A stretch of DNA of 64,000 bases from Hemileia vastatrix (GCA_030280995.1 JASXTE010000002.1:17180683-17244682), one strand, 5' to 3'. Shown: positions 24,621-37,128, numbered from the stretch's first letter. Made by a program: numbers and translations. The notes: generated from the sequence alone by a model not told the origin.

Positions 24621-25221
24621 TTCTGTGCTTTATAAAAAAAATTATTAACTTTCAGAATATAGACAAGATAATATTAAAGAGAAATTAGTTATACATTTTA
24701 ATTGTGAGTTTAATGAATAAAATATTCAAGCAAAAAAATTAGTGGAAAACTCAGTTTTATTGACTTGAAAAATATGGTCCTTAGATTTTTTAACCCTGGT
24801 TCTGAACTATTTATAATATTTTTCAAGTATAGGTAGACTTTGTATAGTACATTGAATTTCTTTTAGTTGGAATTACATTTACAATAAAATGTCACTCATT
24901 AATAGCAGGGTTTCTAAACCGTAATGAATGCCCTTGTTATTGTTTTCTTAAACATTTAGGCAACATCTCAAAAAGTTTTATTTATTAATCTTGCATCTAG
25001 ATGTTCCAAAGATCTATTACAAACTTTCCAAATCCTCCAAATTCTTACCAATCCTAAATAATTTCAACCATATTACCGAAAATAAAATGTCCATGTTGTT
25101 TAATTTTTTACTTACTAGTGTCTGAAGTCCAACAGCAGGGATAACATCGTACTTCTTTTTCTACTCTTACTAAACGGCAATGCACTTGTGGAAACGCCTC
25201 ATAGGGATCCTTTTTTTTATC
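24621..25221. other. Spacer between companion gene and Tnp2 locus
   Basis: About 600 bp, AT-rich; no feature supported. Confidence 0.4.
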
Positions 25222-28037
25222 TTATGGTATAAGCTCTTTAAATGGACTAACGATTAGATAGACTTTTTCATTATCGTCCTTTGAACTAAAAAGCTGATCA
25301 ATATGCCCAAACTGACTATCTTTTCCAAAGTAGAATTCAATGGTAGAATTCCTAGGATTCTGGTCATGAGTCGTATAAAGCTTTCCATGGACCAATATGC
25401 TTGCTATATTTTCAACTACCCTGTCTCCTACCTTCTCTGATGGTAACAAAGCCCGTTTAGATGTCTCTTTTCTTAAGCGTGCACTTACCCATTTTGTAAA
25501 TAATACCTCAGTTAAATGGAAATGTCTTTTTTTTGTATTGTACTCAATTTTTTAATATTAGATCCATACTGAGCATCATCTTCAGCTTCACCTAGTTCCA
25601 ATACCCTAGACTTCCAATGCCAGTGCTTGAGCATGGTCCGTGGTATTTCTTCTATGTTCAATAAAAATAAATTAGCTCATTTGCATTTTTAAGCACCCAA
25701 TTACCAAACTAAATACCTGGATGATGATTGTTTGGAATTTCCGATAATATACCATTAACTCTTTCAGCAGCCCAAGTAGCCATACCTACGGGTGGACCAA
25801 AACGTTTAATCATTTCTGGAAAAAGTTGAGTGAAATGAAGATCTGGCTTAAAGCTGATATTTTTCCAACCTTCTTCCAAGAAGTTACAATACTCCAATAG
25901 CAGTTGTTTTAATTCATCAACTTCATTGGCAGACACATTTTTTAAAGTCAAAAAGTTGGTAATTGAACTTAAAGTGGTGAGTGATTTGAGAAGATAATAT
26001 TCTCTAGGTTTGTGGTCTGACGTCACGGATGTCTTGGCTTGATTTAATTTTTCTACCCAAAGGGGGATAAGTGACAAAGGAAAGTAAACAGTATAAAGTA
26101 CATGCCACTCCGCAGCTTTGAGGGAACCTGACTTTTTAGATCCTACTTGTTTTGGCACTCGTGAAATCCAGGAAGGTTTTTTTGTTTGCTCTATCACATT
26201 CCACACTGCCTCTAGCTCAGTGGCTGACAATTGTGGATTCCTAGTTCTTTCACTTTCTTTCTCTTTGCCCTTCTTTTTATCTTCCTTACTTCTAATAGTC
26301 TCAACGGATGAATTAGATCTTTCACTTTTGGATATACTGATACTTTTTTGCCTTAAGTTATAGGTTGAATTTTGACTTCCACTTTCAGAAGCATGTTCGG
26401 AGCCAAACTCTAAGGTTTGAAAGTGATATTCAGAACTTGATGACTTTGTCCGGCTGTTTGATCCTTCCAATTCAGCCCCTCCACTATCCATTCTAAGATA
26501 TTTTTGTGACTGTCTCATTGTACTTGTATATCGTAGTCTTTTTTGATGTCCCACTGGTTCAATATTATTGGCATCAGTGCTGATTAAGCTGCTTCTACGT
26601 TTTTTATATTGCTTATTTAGAAATATATCCCAACATGCATCATCATCTTCTCTTCTTACATGCCAATTTTTTTCCTTTGTCAGCTTTTTTTCTAGGTCGA
26701 TTGCGGCATTTTGTATTAGATAAAAAGTTAGACTGTGATCTTTAAGATTTCCAAGCATGTGTGAATGCATCAAGTCAATTGAGCAATATTCTATAGGTTG
26801 CCAATATACAAGGTTATTTAGCTCGCTCCATTGAACCCCATGACTCCTAACAATAGATACCCGCTCCCAATGTGACTGGCACTTTTTCTACTTCTCTGCC
26901 CAGTGCATATGATTCTCATGAGTACGTAAGGAAAATTTTCGACTTGATGCTCACCAATTTCATCTTTTGAAATATGAAAGACAGAGCAGAACTTAGTGGC
27001 TGAGTGACTTGCAAAACCAGTAATCTTTCGCATCGCTGGAATGTCTCCTATTAAAGAGAATAATGCAGCCCTTATTTTTCGGCCCTGTGGATAGTGAGGT
27101 GTTTTTTCAATAAATATGCCATCCCATAGAGTCTTTAGTTTATCGACAAGAGGCTTCAGAAGATGATTTATTTGTTCACTTGTTGGCTCAGTTGGACCGG
27201 GAATAAAAGCATACAAAAATAGATTTTTGGTTTTGTATTGATCTTCTGTAGGCAAGTTCATACACACCAACATGATATTACCCACAGATTTCTGATGACC
27301 TCCAATATGATTGCCACCCGGCCTAAACCAGTCAACATATAAACTAAACATTAAATTACCTCGTGTTTTTGTATATTCATTGACACTTCTATTTCGAGTC
27401 GTAGAAATATCTGGAAAATTTTTCCATACAAAACCATCATATACATCTTTCATGACATCCCTTTCCATGTTTTCTAGAAAATCATTGTTTTCTCAATCAG
27501 CATCTTGAATTTGATTAGTTTAAACTTTCCTGAAAGCCATTCAACCAAACTGTTGTGATGAAATGTTTTAAGAGGATGGTAGATTGCTTCTTCTTGTTTG
27601 TACTTAGCCAAATACAAATTTTCATCACAATTGACAGTTTCTTCTCTCTTTCCTAAATCTTTCTAATAGCGCTTTGAGGATGAATAAAAAGGTTGAGTAC
27701 AAGATAAGATTTATGGTTGGTGTTTGGGGATATACTCATAAAAAGCAAAGCACTTAGCACAGCATGTCTTAGTGACAAATAATTGATTGAGTTGCAATTG
27801 ACTAAAAACTGTCTCTATAGAAAGGGGAATCAGGCTGATGATTCTGCTAGCATCTAGTTTGCCTATGTCACTAAGAAGTTTGAGTTTGTTGACTTCATCA
27901 TGCAAAAATTCAGCACAACCTTCTTTGCTTAAATGATGGATAAGAGAAAGTTTTGCTGCTTGCCACATTATCTTTTGGCTATAAGGCTCTTTCAAATTCA
28001 AATTGTTTGACCGTGGTAGAGATTGAATTGTTTCCAA
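25222..28037 (-). pseudogene. Tnp2-type (CACTA/CMC) DNA transposase, decayed
   Basis: Read from high to low coordinates, pieces appear in the order expected for a fungal Tnp2-like transposase. 28037-27711 holds a Cys-containing N-terminal part (CCAKCFAF). About 27640-27530 has P-L-K-T-F and V-E-W-L words in broken frames. 27468-26818 holds the core: NLMFSLYVDWFRPGGN, LFLYAFIPGPTEP, a run matching the family's acidic GDIPAMRK segment, and GFASHSATKFCSVF. 26773-25709 holds the C-terminal part (EWHVLYTVYFPLSLIPLW, GPPVGMATWAAERVNG), and 25500-25222 a tail. Frameshifts and stops separate the pieces; some gaps could be introns, but not all. The function would be cut-and-paste transposition. Terminal CACTA ends were not found. 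Confidence 0.75.
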
Positions 28038-28920
28038 AACAGGCTGCCCCTAAGCAAAGAAGAAAAATAGAGATTAATTGAAACATAATTTCTCTTTATT
28101 TACCAAATATTGATGTCTTACAAAGTCTGGGATGTTGGATCCTGTCAAGGTATGCTTTTGGTCTAGAAGTATTGGTATGAAGTTTTACGAGGACTTTAAA
28201 GGTTTAAATGGACTCTCAACAAATATGATTATTTTACTCAATTAAAAGAGGTAGGATTAAAATATTAATATAATTTATAGATTAGAATTACGCTATTGTA
28301 AGTACTAATGATATAGAATATAAGAATAAGTTTTTGATTGATTATTATTGTAATAAAATGATGTAGTAAAGGAATGAATCAAAAACAACCAAAAGAGAGG
28401 CTTTATATAGGCAAAGGAGAGACAAAGCACGGAAATCAAATTCTAAAAACAGTGGTATGAGAGAGAGAAAAGAATATTCCAGAAGGAGTATTTTTAAATA
28501 ATAAAGTTGTTCTAAAAAGAAGGCATCAAAAAGGTGTATTTACAGAGTATGTCAGAAATACATCAATTAATTAAATATTTACTGTAGAAGTCAATTCTAA
28601 ATAATAAATTTGAATTTTTTGTATATATTCAATATTATTTGAATATTAAAATCTTATTTTAACTTAAAATCCTTTTTTTAATATAAATTTTTATTTTTTC
28701 CAACCTGTCAAATGAGCATGGTGTTAGAGAAAAATATAAGGGACAATTTTATATTTTAATTTTAATTATTCATTTAATTTTAACATTCTGTAATTAGTTA
28801 ATTTATTATAAGTACTTTTAATGTAACTAATTTATAATTAAATAATAATTAAAATGATAAGGTGCGGCTTCATCCAGTAAATAATTAATTATTTCACTGG
28901 GTAAGTCCAGTAGCCTGGCT
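28038..28920 (-). repeat. AT-rich region, probably including the 3' LTR of element C
   Basis: No gene. The right edge reads, on the minus strand, GAGTGAGGGAG followed by TGTCAGCCAGG, a polypurine tract next to an LTR-like TG start, so the 3' LTR of element C probably begins at 28924 and runs leftward. Its other end and a matching 5' LTR were not found. Confidence 0.4.
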
Positions 28921-28924
28921 GACA

Positions 28925-28935
28925 CTCCCTCACTC
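28925..28935 (-). promoter_or_regulatory. Polypurine tract of element C
   Basis: GAGTGAGGGAG on the minus strand, directly before TGTCAGCC. It lies about 150 nt past the integrase stop, the expected place for plus-strand priming. Confidence 0.5.
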
Positions 28936-29080
28936 TAAAAAAACAATAAAAAAAATGCTATGATTTTTTCTTTTTATACTTTTTTAGTAGAGTAGGAAGA
29001 TTAGATATCTATTTCCCAGGTATCCAAGAATCATATTCAGATGATATTTTCTTGAATCTCAATAAGTATTCTGTACCTTT

Positions 29081-30397
29081 TTAAGCAGTGACTATTCTGT
29101 CATTTAAAATTTTCTCAATTTCTGCTGTTTCAGTGATTTCATTTGGGGTTTTCTTTGGTCTACCCCTCCTTTTTGGAAATAAATCACTATTGGATGTGTA
29201 AGGTTTCAAAAGAGATATTGGAAAAACAGGATGTTTTCTGTCATATGGAGAGTACAGAATAACTTCAACTGCATTATCTCTAATCATTCTTCTGACAACA
29301 AATGGACCAACAAATGGATCTTTCAATTTGTTATTACCTTTTAAGTTGAAGTGGACTGTAGAAATCAACACTTCATCACCCTTTTTAAAAGTGTATTCTT
29401 TATGGGATTTGTCCCATCTTTTCTTCTCATATTCAAATGATTTTTCAATACATTTTTGAGCATGATTTCTACATATTTGTTGCATTTGAAGAAAAGATTT
29501 TACACCAGAATTTATATCCAATTTAGGTATTTTGTTATTGAGAATTCGGGCAGGAGTATTTGGAACATATCCAAGCCAGAGCTCAAAAGGCTTTCTTTGA
29601 GTAACAGAATGAACAATGCTATTATAAGAAAATTCTAACCCAGGGAGTAAGGTAACCCAATCATGAGTGAATCTGTCATTATCTTTATACTCAAGGCCAA
29701 AGGCACAATATCTTCTTATCATGTCCTCTAAATTCTGAATCATTCTTTCAGCTAAACCATCAGTCTGAGGGTGATGGGCAGTATAAAGTTTCAGATCACA
29801 ACCACAAACTTCCATCAGAGACATCCAAAATTCAGAAGTAAAATTAGGGTCTCTGTCAGAGATTATGGCTTCAGGAAAACCAGCAGTATTAAAAATATGA
29901 GACCACCATAAGAAAGCTAATTCTTTAGTGGAAACATCCTTGTGGGTAGGGATAAATTTACACATTTTTGTGAATCTGTCCACAATAACACAACAAGAGT
30001 TATAACTGTCTTTACCAGCAATAGGTAATCCTGTTACAAAATCCATGTTTATTATTTGCCATGGAGCATCAGGAGGTTCAGTATGTTGCATTAATCCTGC
30101 TCTTTTACCAGTTAATCTTTTTGATTTTTGGCAAGAATCACAAGATTCAACATATAATTTTGTGTCATCAGACATATTAGCCCACCAAGCAGTGTTCTTA
30201 ATTCTGATCATTGTTTTGTCAAGATCAAAATGTCCAGCTAATATGTCATCATGACAAATTTTCAAGATGATTTCTTTCATAGAAGGAGGAATAACAATAA
30301 CATTACTCAACTTTCTTCTATAATATAGATATCCTTCATCAATTGAAAATTTACCTTTTTCCAAAGCTTTTTGGTACTTTGGGGGAAGGGTTTTAAT
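29081..30397 (-). pseudogene. Integrase part of Ty3 element C
   Basis: Open frame of about 430 residues in the same frame as the RT part upstream, separated from it by one TAA at 30398-30400. It shows the zinc-binding region (CHDDILAGHFD ... CDSCQ), then the catalytic D, D, E in MDFVTGLP, ISDRDPNF and GLAERMIQNLE, followed by a GPF-type C-terminal module (GPFVVRRM ... HPVFPISLLKPY). No chromodomain is visible after it; it ends in a basic tail with a PKRRGRPKK run. Integrase would insert the cDNA copy. The upstream stop prevents normal synthesis as part of Pol. Confidence 0.85.
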
Positions 30398-32887
30398 TTA
30401 TCCTTGTATTGAAGCATTCTTTGGATCATTTAATATGGTGCATAACTTTTTCAAGTCAGTGTCCTTATCATATGATTCCAGAATAAGCTGTAATAGCTCT
30501 TCCTCCATATCAGCCACATATATCCCATGAATATGAATAATTTCATCCTCAGGATCATAAGCAGGATTAGAGTCATCATTTGGTAAAGGTAACCTTGATA
30601 ACATATCCACATTTGAGTGAACAATACCAGCCCTATGAATAATTTTCATTCTCCCTCTGTACTCTTGAACAGCCAGCTGCCATCTGAAAATATGTCTGTT
30701 AGGTGTTTTCAAGTTTAAAAGGGATTTAACTGCACTGCAGTCAGTGACAAGTTCAAATTTCTGGTCATCTAGGTAATAATGAAGCTTTTCTAGAGCCCAT
30801 ACTACAGCTAAACACTCTAATTGAGTAGCACCGTATTTCAATTCACTATTTCTCAAGGTTCTTGAAATATAACAAATTACTACTTCTGAAACTTTATCAT
30901 TTATCACTTGTTTTTGATGGAGGGCAGCACCAAGACCAATGAAACTGGCATCAGTGTACAAAACAAATGGTTGATTAAAGTCAAGTAAAGCAAGAATTGG
31001 TGCTGACATCAAACAGTGTTTCACGGTGTCAAAAGCTCTTTGTCTTTCACTATTACAGACAAAAGCAACATCCTTTCTAGTTAATTGGGTAAGGGGTAAA
31101 GCTATGACTTGGTAATTTTTAATATACTGTCTATAGTATCCACACATTCCCAAAAAACTTTGGAGCTCTCTTACTGTTGTAGGAGCCTTCACCTGTTGTA
31201 TGGCTGCCACTTTGTTATGGTCAACACATATCTGTAAGCCTGAAACAACATGACCAAGAACTTTTAAAGAATGGAAACCAAATTTACATTTCTTCAAAGC
31301 AAGTGTCATATTTATTTCATCCATTTTCTGGAATACTTTACACAGGTGTTTAAGATGGTCCTCAAATGTTTTTGAGAATATAATGATATCATCAATATAA
31401 ACCATCAGCCATCCTTCAATTATCTCTTGATGGAATGTGTTATCCATAACTTTTTGGAAAACTGAAGGGGCATTTTTAGGGCCAAATGGCATCCTAATAT
31501 ACTTATAAATACCCATATGAGTGGCAATCAGCAGAAAGTTCTGAGAATTTTTCTCAACAGGTACCTGGCGATATCCCTTATTACCATCCAAACAGCTGAT
31601 ATATTTAGCACCCTGTAAAGTAGCATGTATAGAGCTGATCCTAGGTAAAGGGTAGATATCATCAACAGTATAAGTGTTTAGTGCTCTATAATCACCACAT
31701 AACCTGGCTTTATTTTTCTCATAAGAAATTAGGACAGGTGAGATAACACAATATTTAGGTGTTTCAACTACCTTTTCAATAATATTCATTTTTAAAAGGG
31801 TAGAGATATTATCTTCAATATCTTTTCTCTTTGTGGGAGAAGCAGGATAAGGCTTCTTCTTTAAACTAGGTGGCATATCAGTTAATGGGCAAGACAATGA
31901 AAGTTTCATTTCCTCTTTAACTAATCCCAGTTCATGTGACCCATGAGCAAAGGCCATAGGAAAAGATTTTATCAAGTTAATGATGGAATCTTTATCCTCA
32001 CCAGAAAGTTGTTCTCCAAAAGAAGCATTGTCAATTTCAGACATAAGGGTATGCATTTCCTTTTTAGATCTTCCTTTACATTGAACCACAGAATTACATG
32101 TGTTCAATTCTGGTTTTAATAATTTTTTAGGGGAGGAAATCTTAAATTTTCTCTTCCCATTCATCCCCATTGTGAAACATTGGTTTGAAGGATCCAATTT
32201 TATGCCATATTTGGTTAAAATATCATTCCCTACAATAAACCAATTGCTCAAGTTATCATTTTTCATGACAACAAAATCACAAATAGCTCTTACAAAACCA
32301 TGGTTATATTTAAAAAACACTGTGGCTTTGTATTTACCAATGGGGGACAAAACAGAGCCATACCCTCTCCAATTTTCAGAAATGATAGGCATCAGTTTAG
32401 ATTTATAGTCTTGATCTACTGAAGCAAGTGCTCTTTCAGATACTACACTTCCTCCATCTCCAGAATCCAGAACAACTTCAATGCTGGTTCCATTGATCAA
32501 GACTGGTGCCTTAAGAGGGGCTATAATAATTGAGCTATCCTCAATGCTCTTTATGATCTCAGCATCTTCAACTGTAGATAAATCATTATTATTAATGTCA
32601 ATAGTATTTAAATAATGGATATCCTCTTCCAGCATCAAGATTTCTTGTTGAGATTCATATGAAATATTGCTGGCACAATCACTTGAAGTATCATCCAGTG
32701 CTACTGTGTCATCAGCCTGCTCCTCTGTTTGTTCCACATTATTTATCTTCTTGTCACAAACATGGCCTTTCTGCCAAGGCTTTTTGCACTTGAAGCAAGT
32801 TTTTGTTGCATACTTCTTTGATGCAACAGGGGCAGAAGGTTTACCAACCTTTTCCAGGGGTTTCTGTTGGTAAGTGGAGGGTTTTTC
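30398..32887 (-). pseudogene. Zinc knuckle, protease, RT and RNase H of Ty3 element C
   Basis: Continues in the same frame as the Gag upstream after a TAG at 32888-32890. Order on the minus strand: zinc knuckle CFKCKKPWQKGHVC near 32770-32810; aspartic protease with LDSGDGGSVVS near 32440-32475; reverse transcriptase with ARLCGDYRALN, MPFGPKNAPSVFQ and the active-site box VYIDDII near 31395; RNase H starting LYTDASFIGLGAAL near 30950; then an HRAG...DMLSRLP connection domain. All core catalytic residues that I can see are present. The frame ends at a TAA at 30398-30400, after which the integrase frame follows in register. Two isolated in-frame stops and otherwise clean sequence point to recent decay; readthrough of the gag TAG is an alternative for that one. 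Confidence 0.85.
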
Positions 32888-33510
32888 CTAAGGGGTCCTA
32901 GGAATGAATCTTCTGGAATCATACCTATTTTTTAGAAATATCTCATTGCAAGTATTAATGAAAGAAGAGGGTTCTTTGGAGAAATAAGTCCTACCCACTA
33001 TCAAGTCTCTTAGAGACATTGGTAATTTATAGAGGATCCTGTTCTTCCATAAATCAAACTCCATATTTGGGTCCATTTCCCTTAAGATTTTTACAAGTTT
33101 CATTAAAAACTCAATAGGTTTATCAGTAGAAGAGCTATATCTAGTTTCCTCATACTGCCTTTGTTGAGCCATTCTGAACTTGGAGCCACCAAATTGTTCT
33201 TTAATCAATTTCTTCCAATCCTCCCATGAGTAGTCATTCCCATCCAGGAAAACAGATTCATACCACATCAGGGCAACATTAGTGAACAAAGAAATTAACT
33301 TGGACACAATTTCTTCATCTGGGAGTTTGTAAGAATTTTTTAAGTTATCAATTCTGCAAATAAATTGTTGCCAATCAGAGGAAGAATCACCATCAAATGT
33401 TGGGTACTGGTCAAGTTTTGGCCAATTCTTTTGATTTGAAGGAGGCTCCATAGTAATAGCTTGTTTCTGAGTAAGAAGCAGCTGTAATTTCTCTAATTGT
33501 GCTGAAACTC
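32888..33510 (-). pseudogene. Gag capsid region of Ty3 element C
   Basis: Open on the minus strand from about 33510, the first Met being at 33451 (MEPPSNQKNWPKLDQYP), to TAG at 32888. It has the retrotransposon Gag core pattern: FDGDSSSDWQQFICRID, ALMWYESV, SWEDWKKLIKEQFG, YEETRYSSSTDKPIEFLMKL and RILYKLPMSLRDLI. The same frame extends upstream of the Met into a Gln/Leu-rich helix (QLEKLQLLLTQKQ), but the frame open further upstream differs, so one base was probably gained or lost near 33500-33515. Confidence 0.8.
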
Positions 33511-34992
33511 TTTGTTTAATCCTTCTGTTGCAGATCCTGGAGCATCATCAGTTTTTGATGGAAACTCAGTGTTATCAACAGGTATTTCTGGAGCTATTTT
33601 TACTTTAGATGAACTAGCCACAGGTACTATTTGGGCATCCTGCACTATATGTTCCTTCACAGAAATTTCAGAATATTTTAGGTCATTTAACAATGAGTTT
33701 AATTTTTCTTCAATGGTTGTTAGTCTTGTTTTCATTCTTGGAAGACTAGATAAACTCTCATTGATAGTTGCAAAAGATAATTGATTTTTATGTTGAAAAG
33801 ATGATAAATGGTCATTCAATCTTTTCAGATTTATCTTCTCTATCTCTACCTCCTGGCAACAGGCAGATACAGTATCTTTTAGTTTAGACAAATCATTTTT
33901 TATATTTTGCCATAAAGCAACTTTCTTTTCATGGGTTGCTTTGTAATGAGACAATTCATCAGAGACTCTCTGTTCTTCACTTCTTAATGCTTGATAACCC
34001 TGATCAGTTAACAAACTATTATATCTCTGAGTCAATTGCATATTGTTCATTATATGATTTTTCTTGGCAATAATATCTCTCAAGTGCTCATCATTAATTC
34101 TTGCTAAATCTGGAGTGTTTCTCAATAAGGAAACTGAGTAACTTTCCAGAATCTCATAGAACTCAGGTTCAAGAGTTTCATCAATCACAGCCATATCAGG
34201 ATTAATAATTGAGGTAGCAATTAAAAGTAATTGATTAGATACATGAGATATCTGTCTACTATTCCCAGCCTCTATAGGTCTCAAGGTTTCATCCTCCCTT
34301 CCAGATTTACCTGAAGGAACAGATTCAGCCACAAGAAAAGGCACTTGAGAATCAATAGAGGGATATACCAGGGTTTGCTGGGTATCACCATATTGGGCTT
34401 CCTTCTTCTTTTGCCTCCTTGATAAGGGTGGGGAGGAGTGGGGTTGACCTGGGTGGGCCTTGATGGACCTACCTGAGGTAACTGATGCTGGGTTTGAGCC
34501 AAGTAGTCCCACTGAGTGTTGAGCCAGTCCTACTGCCACTTGGACACTTCCACCTTCTCTTGGGACTGGGGATCCAATTGTTGTTGATCCCTGGGAGGAA
34601 GAGGTTTCTTCTTCTCTTGGAGAAAAGTATCTGTTCTTCTCACCTTTTCTTCCAAGGCATCTACCCTTACCTTTAGTCTCAAGCTTTCTGTCCTTAACCT
34701 ATTTATGTGAGTAGACAGATTCTTTACCTGCTGAGACAATGGCATCTTTTTTATCCTGAAGCCTTTTGGAAGCTCTTCTGGTGGGTTTATCATGGGCTTC
34801 TGATCCTGAGTTGTGTCCACTAGGATTTCTACTTCTTCCATCTCTACATCCTGTTTGGGGCAAGGATTTTTTAGTTTGAGAAATTCTTCTTTTTAAAGGA
34901 GAACTTACAGAAGTAGGCTCATCATAATCAATTAAGTCTAGTTCTTCTTCATGTGCAGCAAAACCACTTTGGTCAGTCATTTTAAGATTCAA
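33493..34992 (-). pseudogene. N-terminal coiled-coil region of element C Gag, frameshifted
   Basis: ATG-bearing frame at 34992 (MNLKMTDQSGFAAHEEE; the internal Met at 34980 is also possible), with acidic and basic low-complexity sequence, slipping near 34840 and again near 34530, then a long open stretch from about 34500 to 33493. The last part is rich in heptad-like Leu/Ile spacing (IKNDLSKLKDTV, LTTIEEKLNSLLNDLK) and is predicted coiled coil by eye. The region probably formed one long Gag N-terminus in the intact element. No known enzyme motif. Confidence 0.6.
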
Positions 34993-35838
34993 TTGAAATG
35001 AAGAAAAAAAAAAAGAGACAATAAGATTAATTAGTCTTTTTATTTTTAATTTTTATTTAACAGAAATAAAGAAAAATAATAAAAAAAAATCTTTTTAGGA
35101 TAAAAATCAACTTAAATAAAATTAATTTAATAATAATAATAATAAAATTTAAAACCAGGATTATAATATAATCAACTGTAGAAATAAATTAGAATTTTTA
35201 TTAATAATTTTTAATTATTTTATTTTCAGGATTTAAATCAACTAATTTATTACCAGGACTTATTGTCAACTGAAATAATCCAATACTGATCACTTAACTA
35301 CCAGGACTTAATGTCAACTGAAGTAATTAAATATGAAGTTTTATTTTAAAATTTTATTAAACTGATCACTTAACTACCAGGACTTAATGTCAACTGAAGT
35401 AATTAAATATGAGTTTTATTAATTTAAAAAAATTTATTGAACTACCAGGACTTAAAATCAACTGAAGTAATTAAATATGAATTATTTATTAATAAAAAAA
35501 ATATTATTGTCAGGACAATTTGTCAACTGGAACAATTAAAATTTAAATTAATCAGGACAAATGTCAACTGAAAAATTATAATAATTAATATTAAAATATA
35601 ATTATTTTATTAATAAAAAAAATATTATTGTCAGGACAATTTGTCAACTGGAACAATTAAAATTTAAATTAATCAGGACAAATTTCAACTGAAAAATTAT
35701 AATAATTAATATTAAAATATAATTATTTTATTACTTCTGGGACTAAGAACACTTATTGCTCTATTATGGTCAACCAGGAAAAATAAAAATAAAAATAAAT
35801 ATAATAATAAAAATGAATTCCAAATTACCAGACACCTC
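34993..35838 (-). repeat. AT-rich 5' region of element C with short repeats
   Basis: No gene. Between about 35220 and 35470 the word CCAGGACTTAATGTCAACTG, or a close variant, recurs at least four times. A ~120-bp unit (35481-35600) is repeated almost identically at 35608-35727 and contains shorter versions (TCAGGACAAATGTCAACTG). At 35827-35838 the minus strand has GGGGGAGG followed by TGTCTGG, like a polypurine tract next to an LTR start, but it does not match the LTR edge at 28924. The true 5' LTR limits of C remain unknown. Confidence 0.55.
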
Positions 35839-36035
35839 CCCCTGTAAAATGAGCAAATTAATGCCACTTACAGAGTGCTGAGTAAAAGGAAATACGTAGC
35901 AAATGAAGAGTGAAGAGTAACCCACAAATAGTAATAACAATAATTACCACGATATATACGACGTTTAGTCAGTATATGAACCTAAGTTTTGGAGCGCGGT
36001 TCGATTCCCGTTCGCAGCAAAAACTTTTGTCACGT
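35839..36035 (+). other. Flank of element A with a tRNA-like B box
   Basis: The plus strand at about 35990-36018 reads GCGGTTCGATTCCCG, matching the Pol III B-box consensus GGTTCGANTCC, and ends in a TTCGCAGCA-like acceptor tail. The T stem pairs poorly and no matching 5' acceptor strand was found within about 80 bp, so this is not a full tRNA gene. It ends ~16 bp before the insertion point of A, whose LTR is immediately preceded by ACGT (36032-36035). Confidence 0.3.
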
Positions 36036-37106
36036 TGTGGTAGCTTAAAGTTTAGTATGGCACCTAAGTACCTAAATGGAGTTATTACGGCGTGCAAGAT
36101 TGGTGTTATTTTTTTTATTTAAAAGGGTTTTATTTAATTTATTTGAGTTTTAAATATGAAGAAATTAGTCAAGAGCAAATGCCTACGCGAAAACAATTTA
36201 TTTTACGGAGAAAACTTATTTTTAATGGTCTGAAAAATTTTTAAGTATCAAGTCGAGTCACTCAAGAACCTTGGGGAATTTTCCCAGATTTTTTACTATT
36301 TTTATTATATTTTTAAATGAATTTTAAAGTTTTATAGAAATATTTACGTTTTTAGAAATTACTTAACTTTGATGAATTTTCATGGGGTGATTAGAGCTGC
36401 GCAGACTACGAAAATTAGTTTGGGATGTAAAGGGGAAGTAGCTCTATTATGTGTAATTTTTCTAGATTTTTTTAAGGTTCTAATCAACTCCGTACGGACT
36501 CGGTACGGGCTCCAGATTGACTCTGGGAGAGCTCTGGAGGGGAAAACTTAGGCACGTTACTGGGAATACTTAAGCGCCTCTCAAACTCGAAATTGAGAGG
36601 GGGGGATACATCATACAGCTTAATCATTAACCACCACGGTCTCATTTTTTATTACTCAACAAATTTAATAAATTTATAATACCCTTATAACTTTATATAT
36701 TATATATAACATTTTAGAAATACTACTCAACAATTTAAATCACACTTCATACAGGGTATCTTTAGAAAGGTCTTCTTCACTGGGACTTGATTATTGCTGT
36801 CTCATAAAAATTCAAATTATTATAAAAACATAAAAGTCAATCTTTTCAGATCTTTCACTGGTACACCTTAATTGTTGTATTCAGTATTTCTTTATCAACA
36901 GCCACAAACATTTAAATCTCAATAAGTGTTAAATATTTTAGAGTTTCATTATTTTTATCAATCAGATCCAAGTAGATTGGTTAGCTTAGTGATTTAGAAT
37001 TCTCATTTTGTTATTTTATTGGAAGGACGGGGTTTTCAGCTAAATCCACACATCTCCTCCGGATTCTGCTTACAGCAAGGCGACTGTAAGAGTTTACCTT
37101 ACCATA
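36036..37106 (+). repeat. 5' LTR of element A (1071 bp)
   Basis: Starts TGTGGTAGC and ends CCTTACCATA, the same ends as both LTRs of B in inverse orientation. It is shorter than B's LTRs mainly because the GTACGGAGTC-type tandem region (here about 36485-36530) is reduced. Two bases separate it from the primer site. It is preceded by ACGT. Confidence 0.85.
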
Positions 37107-37108
37107 GT

Positions 37109-37128
37109 TGGCGCCCAACGTGGGGTTC
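37109..37128 (+). promoter_or_regulatory. Primer binding site of element A
   Basis: TGGCGCCCAACGTGGGGTTC. Its complement reads as the 3' end of a tRNA: T-loop TTCGAA, a paired CCCAC stem half, then an acceptor strand ending in CCA. tRNA identity not assigned. Confidence 0.85.

Noticed and set aside
28921..35838. LTR pair for element C
   Set aside because: The LTR-like edges at 28924 (TGTCAGCC) and 35831 (TGTCTGG) have different sequences, so they are not the two LTRs of one element.
35990..36018. Complete tRNA gene
   Set aside because: The B box is good, but the T stem mismatches and no matching acceptor or D arm was found upstream.
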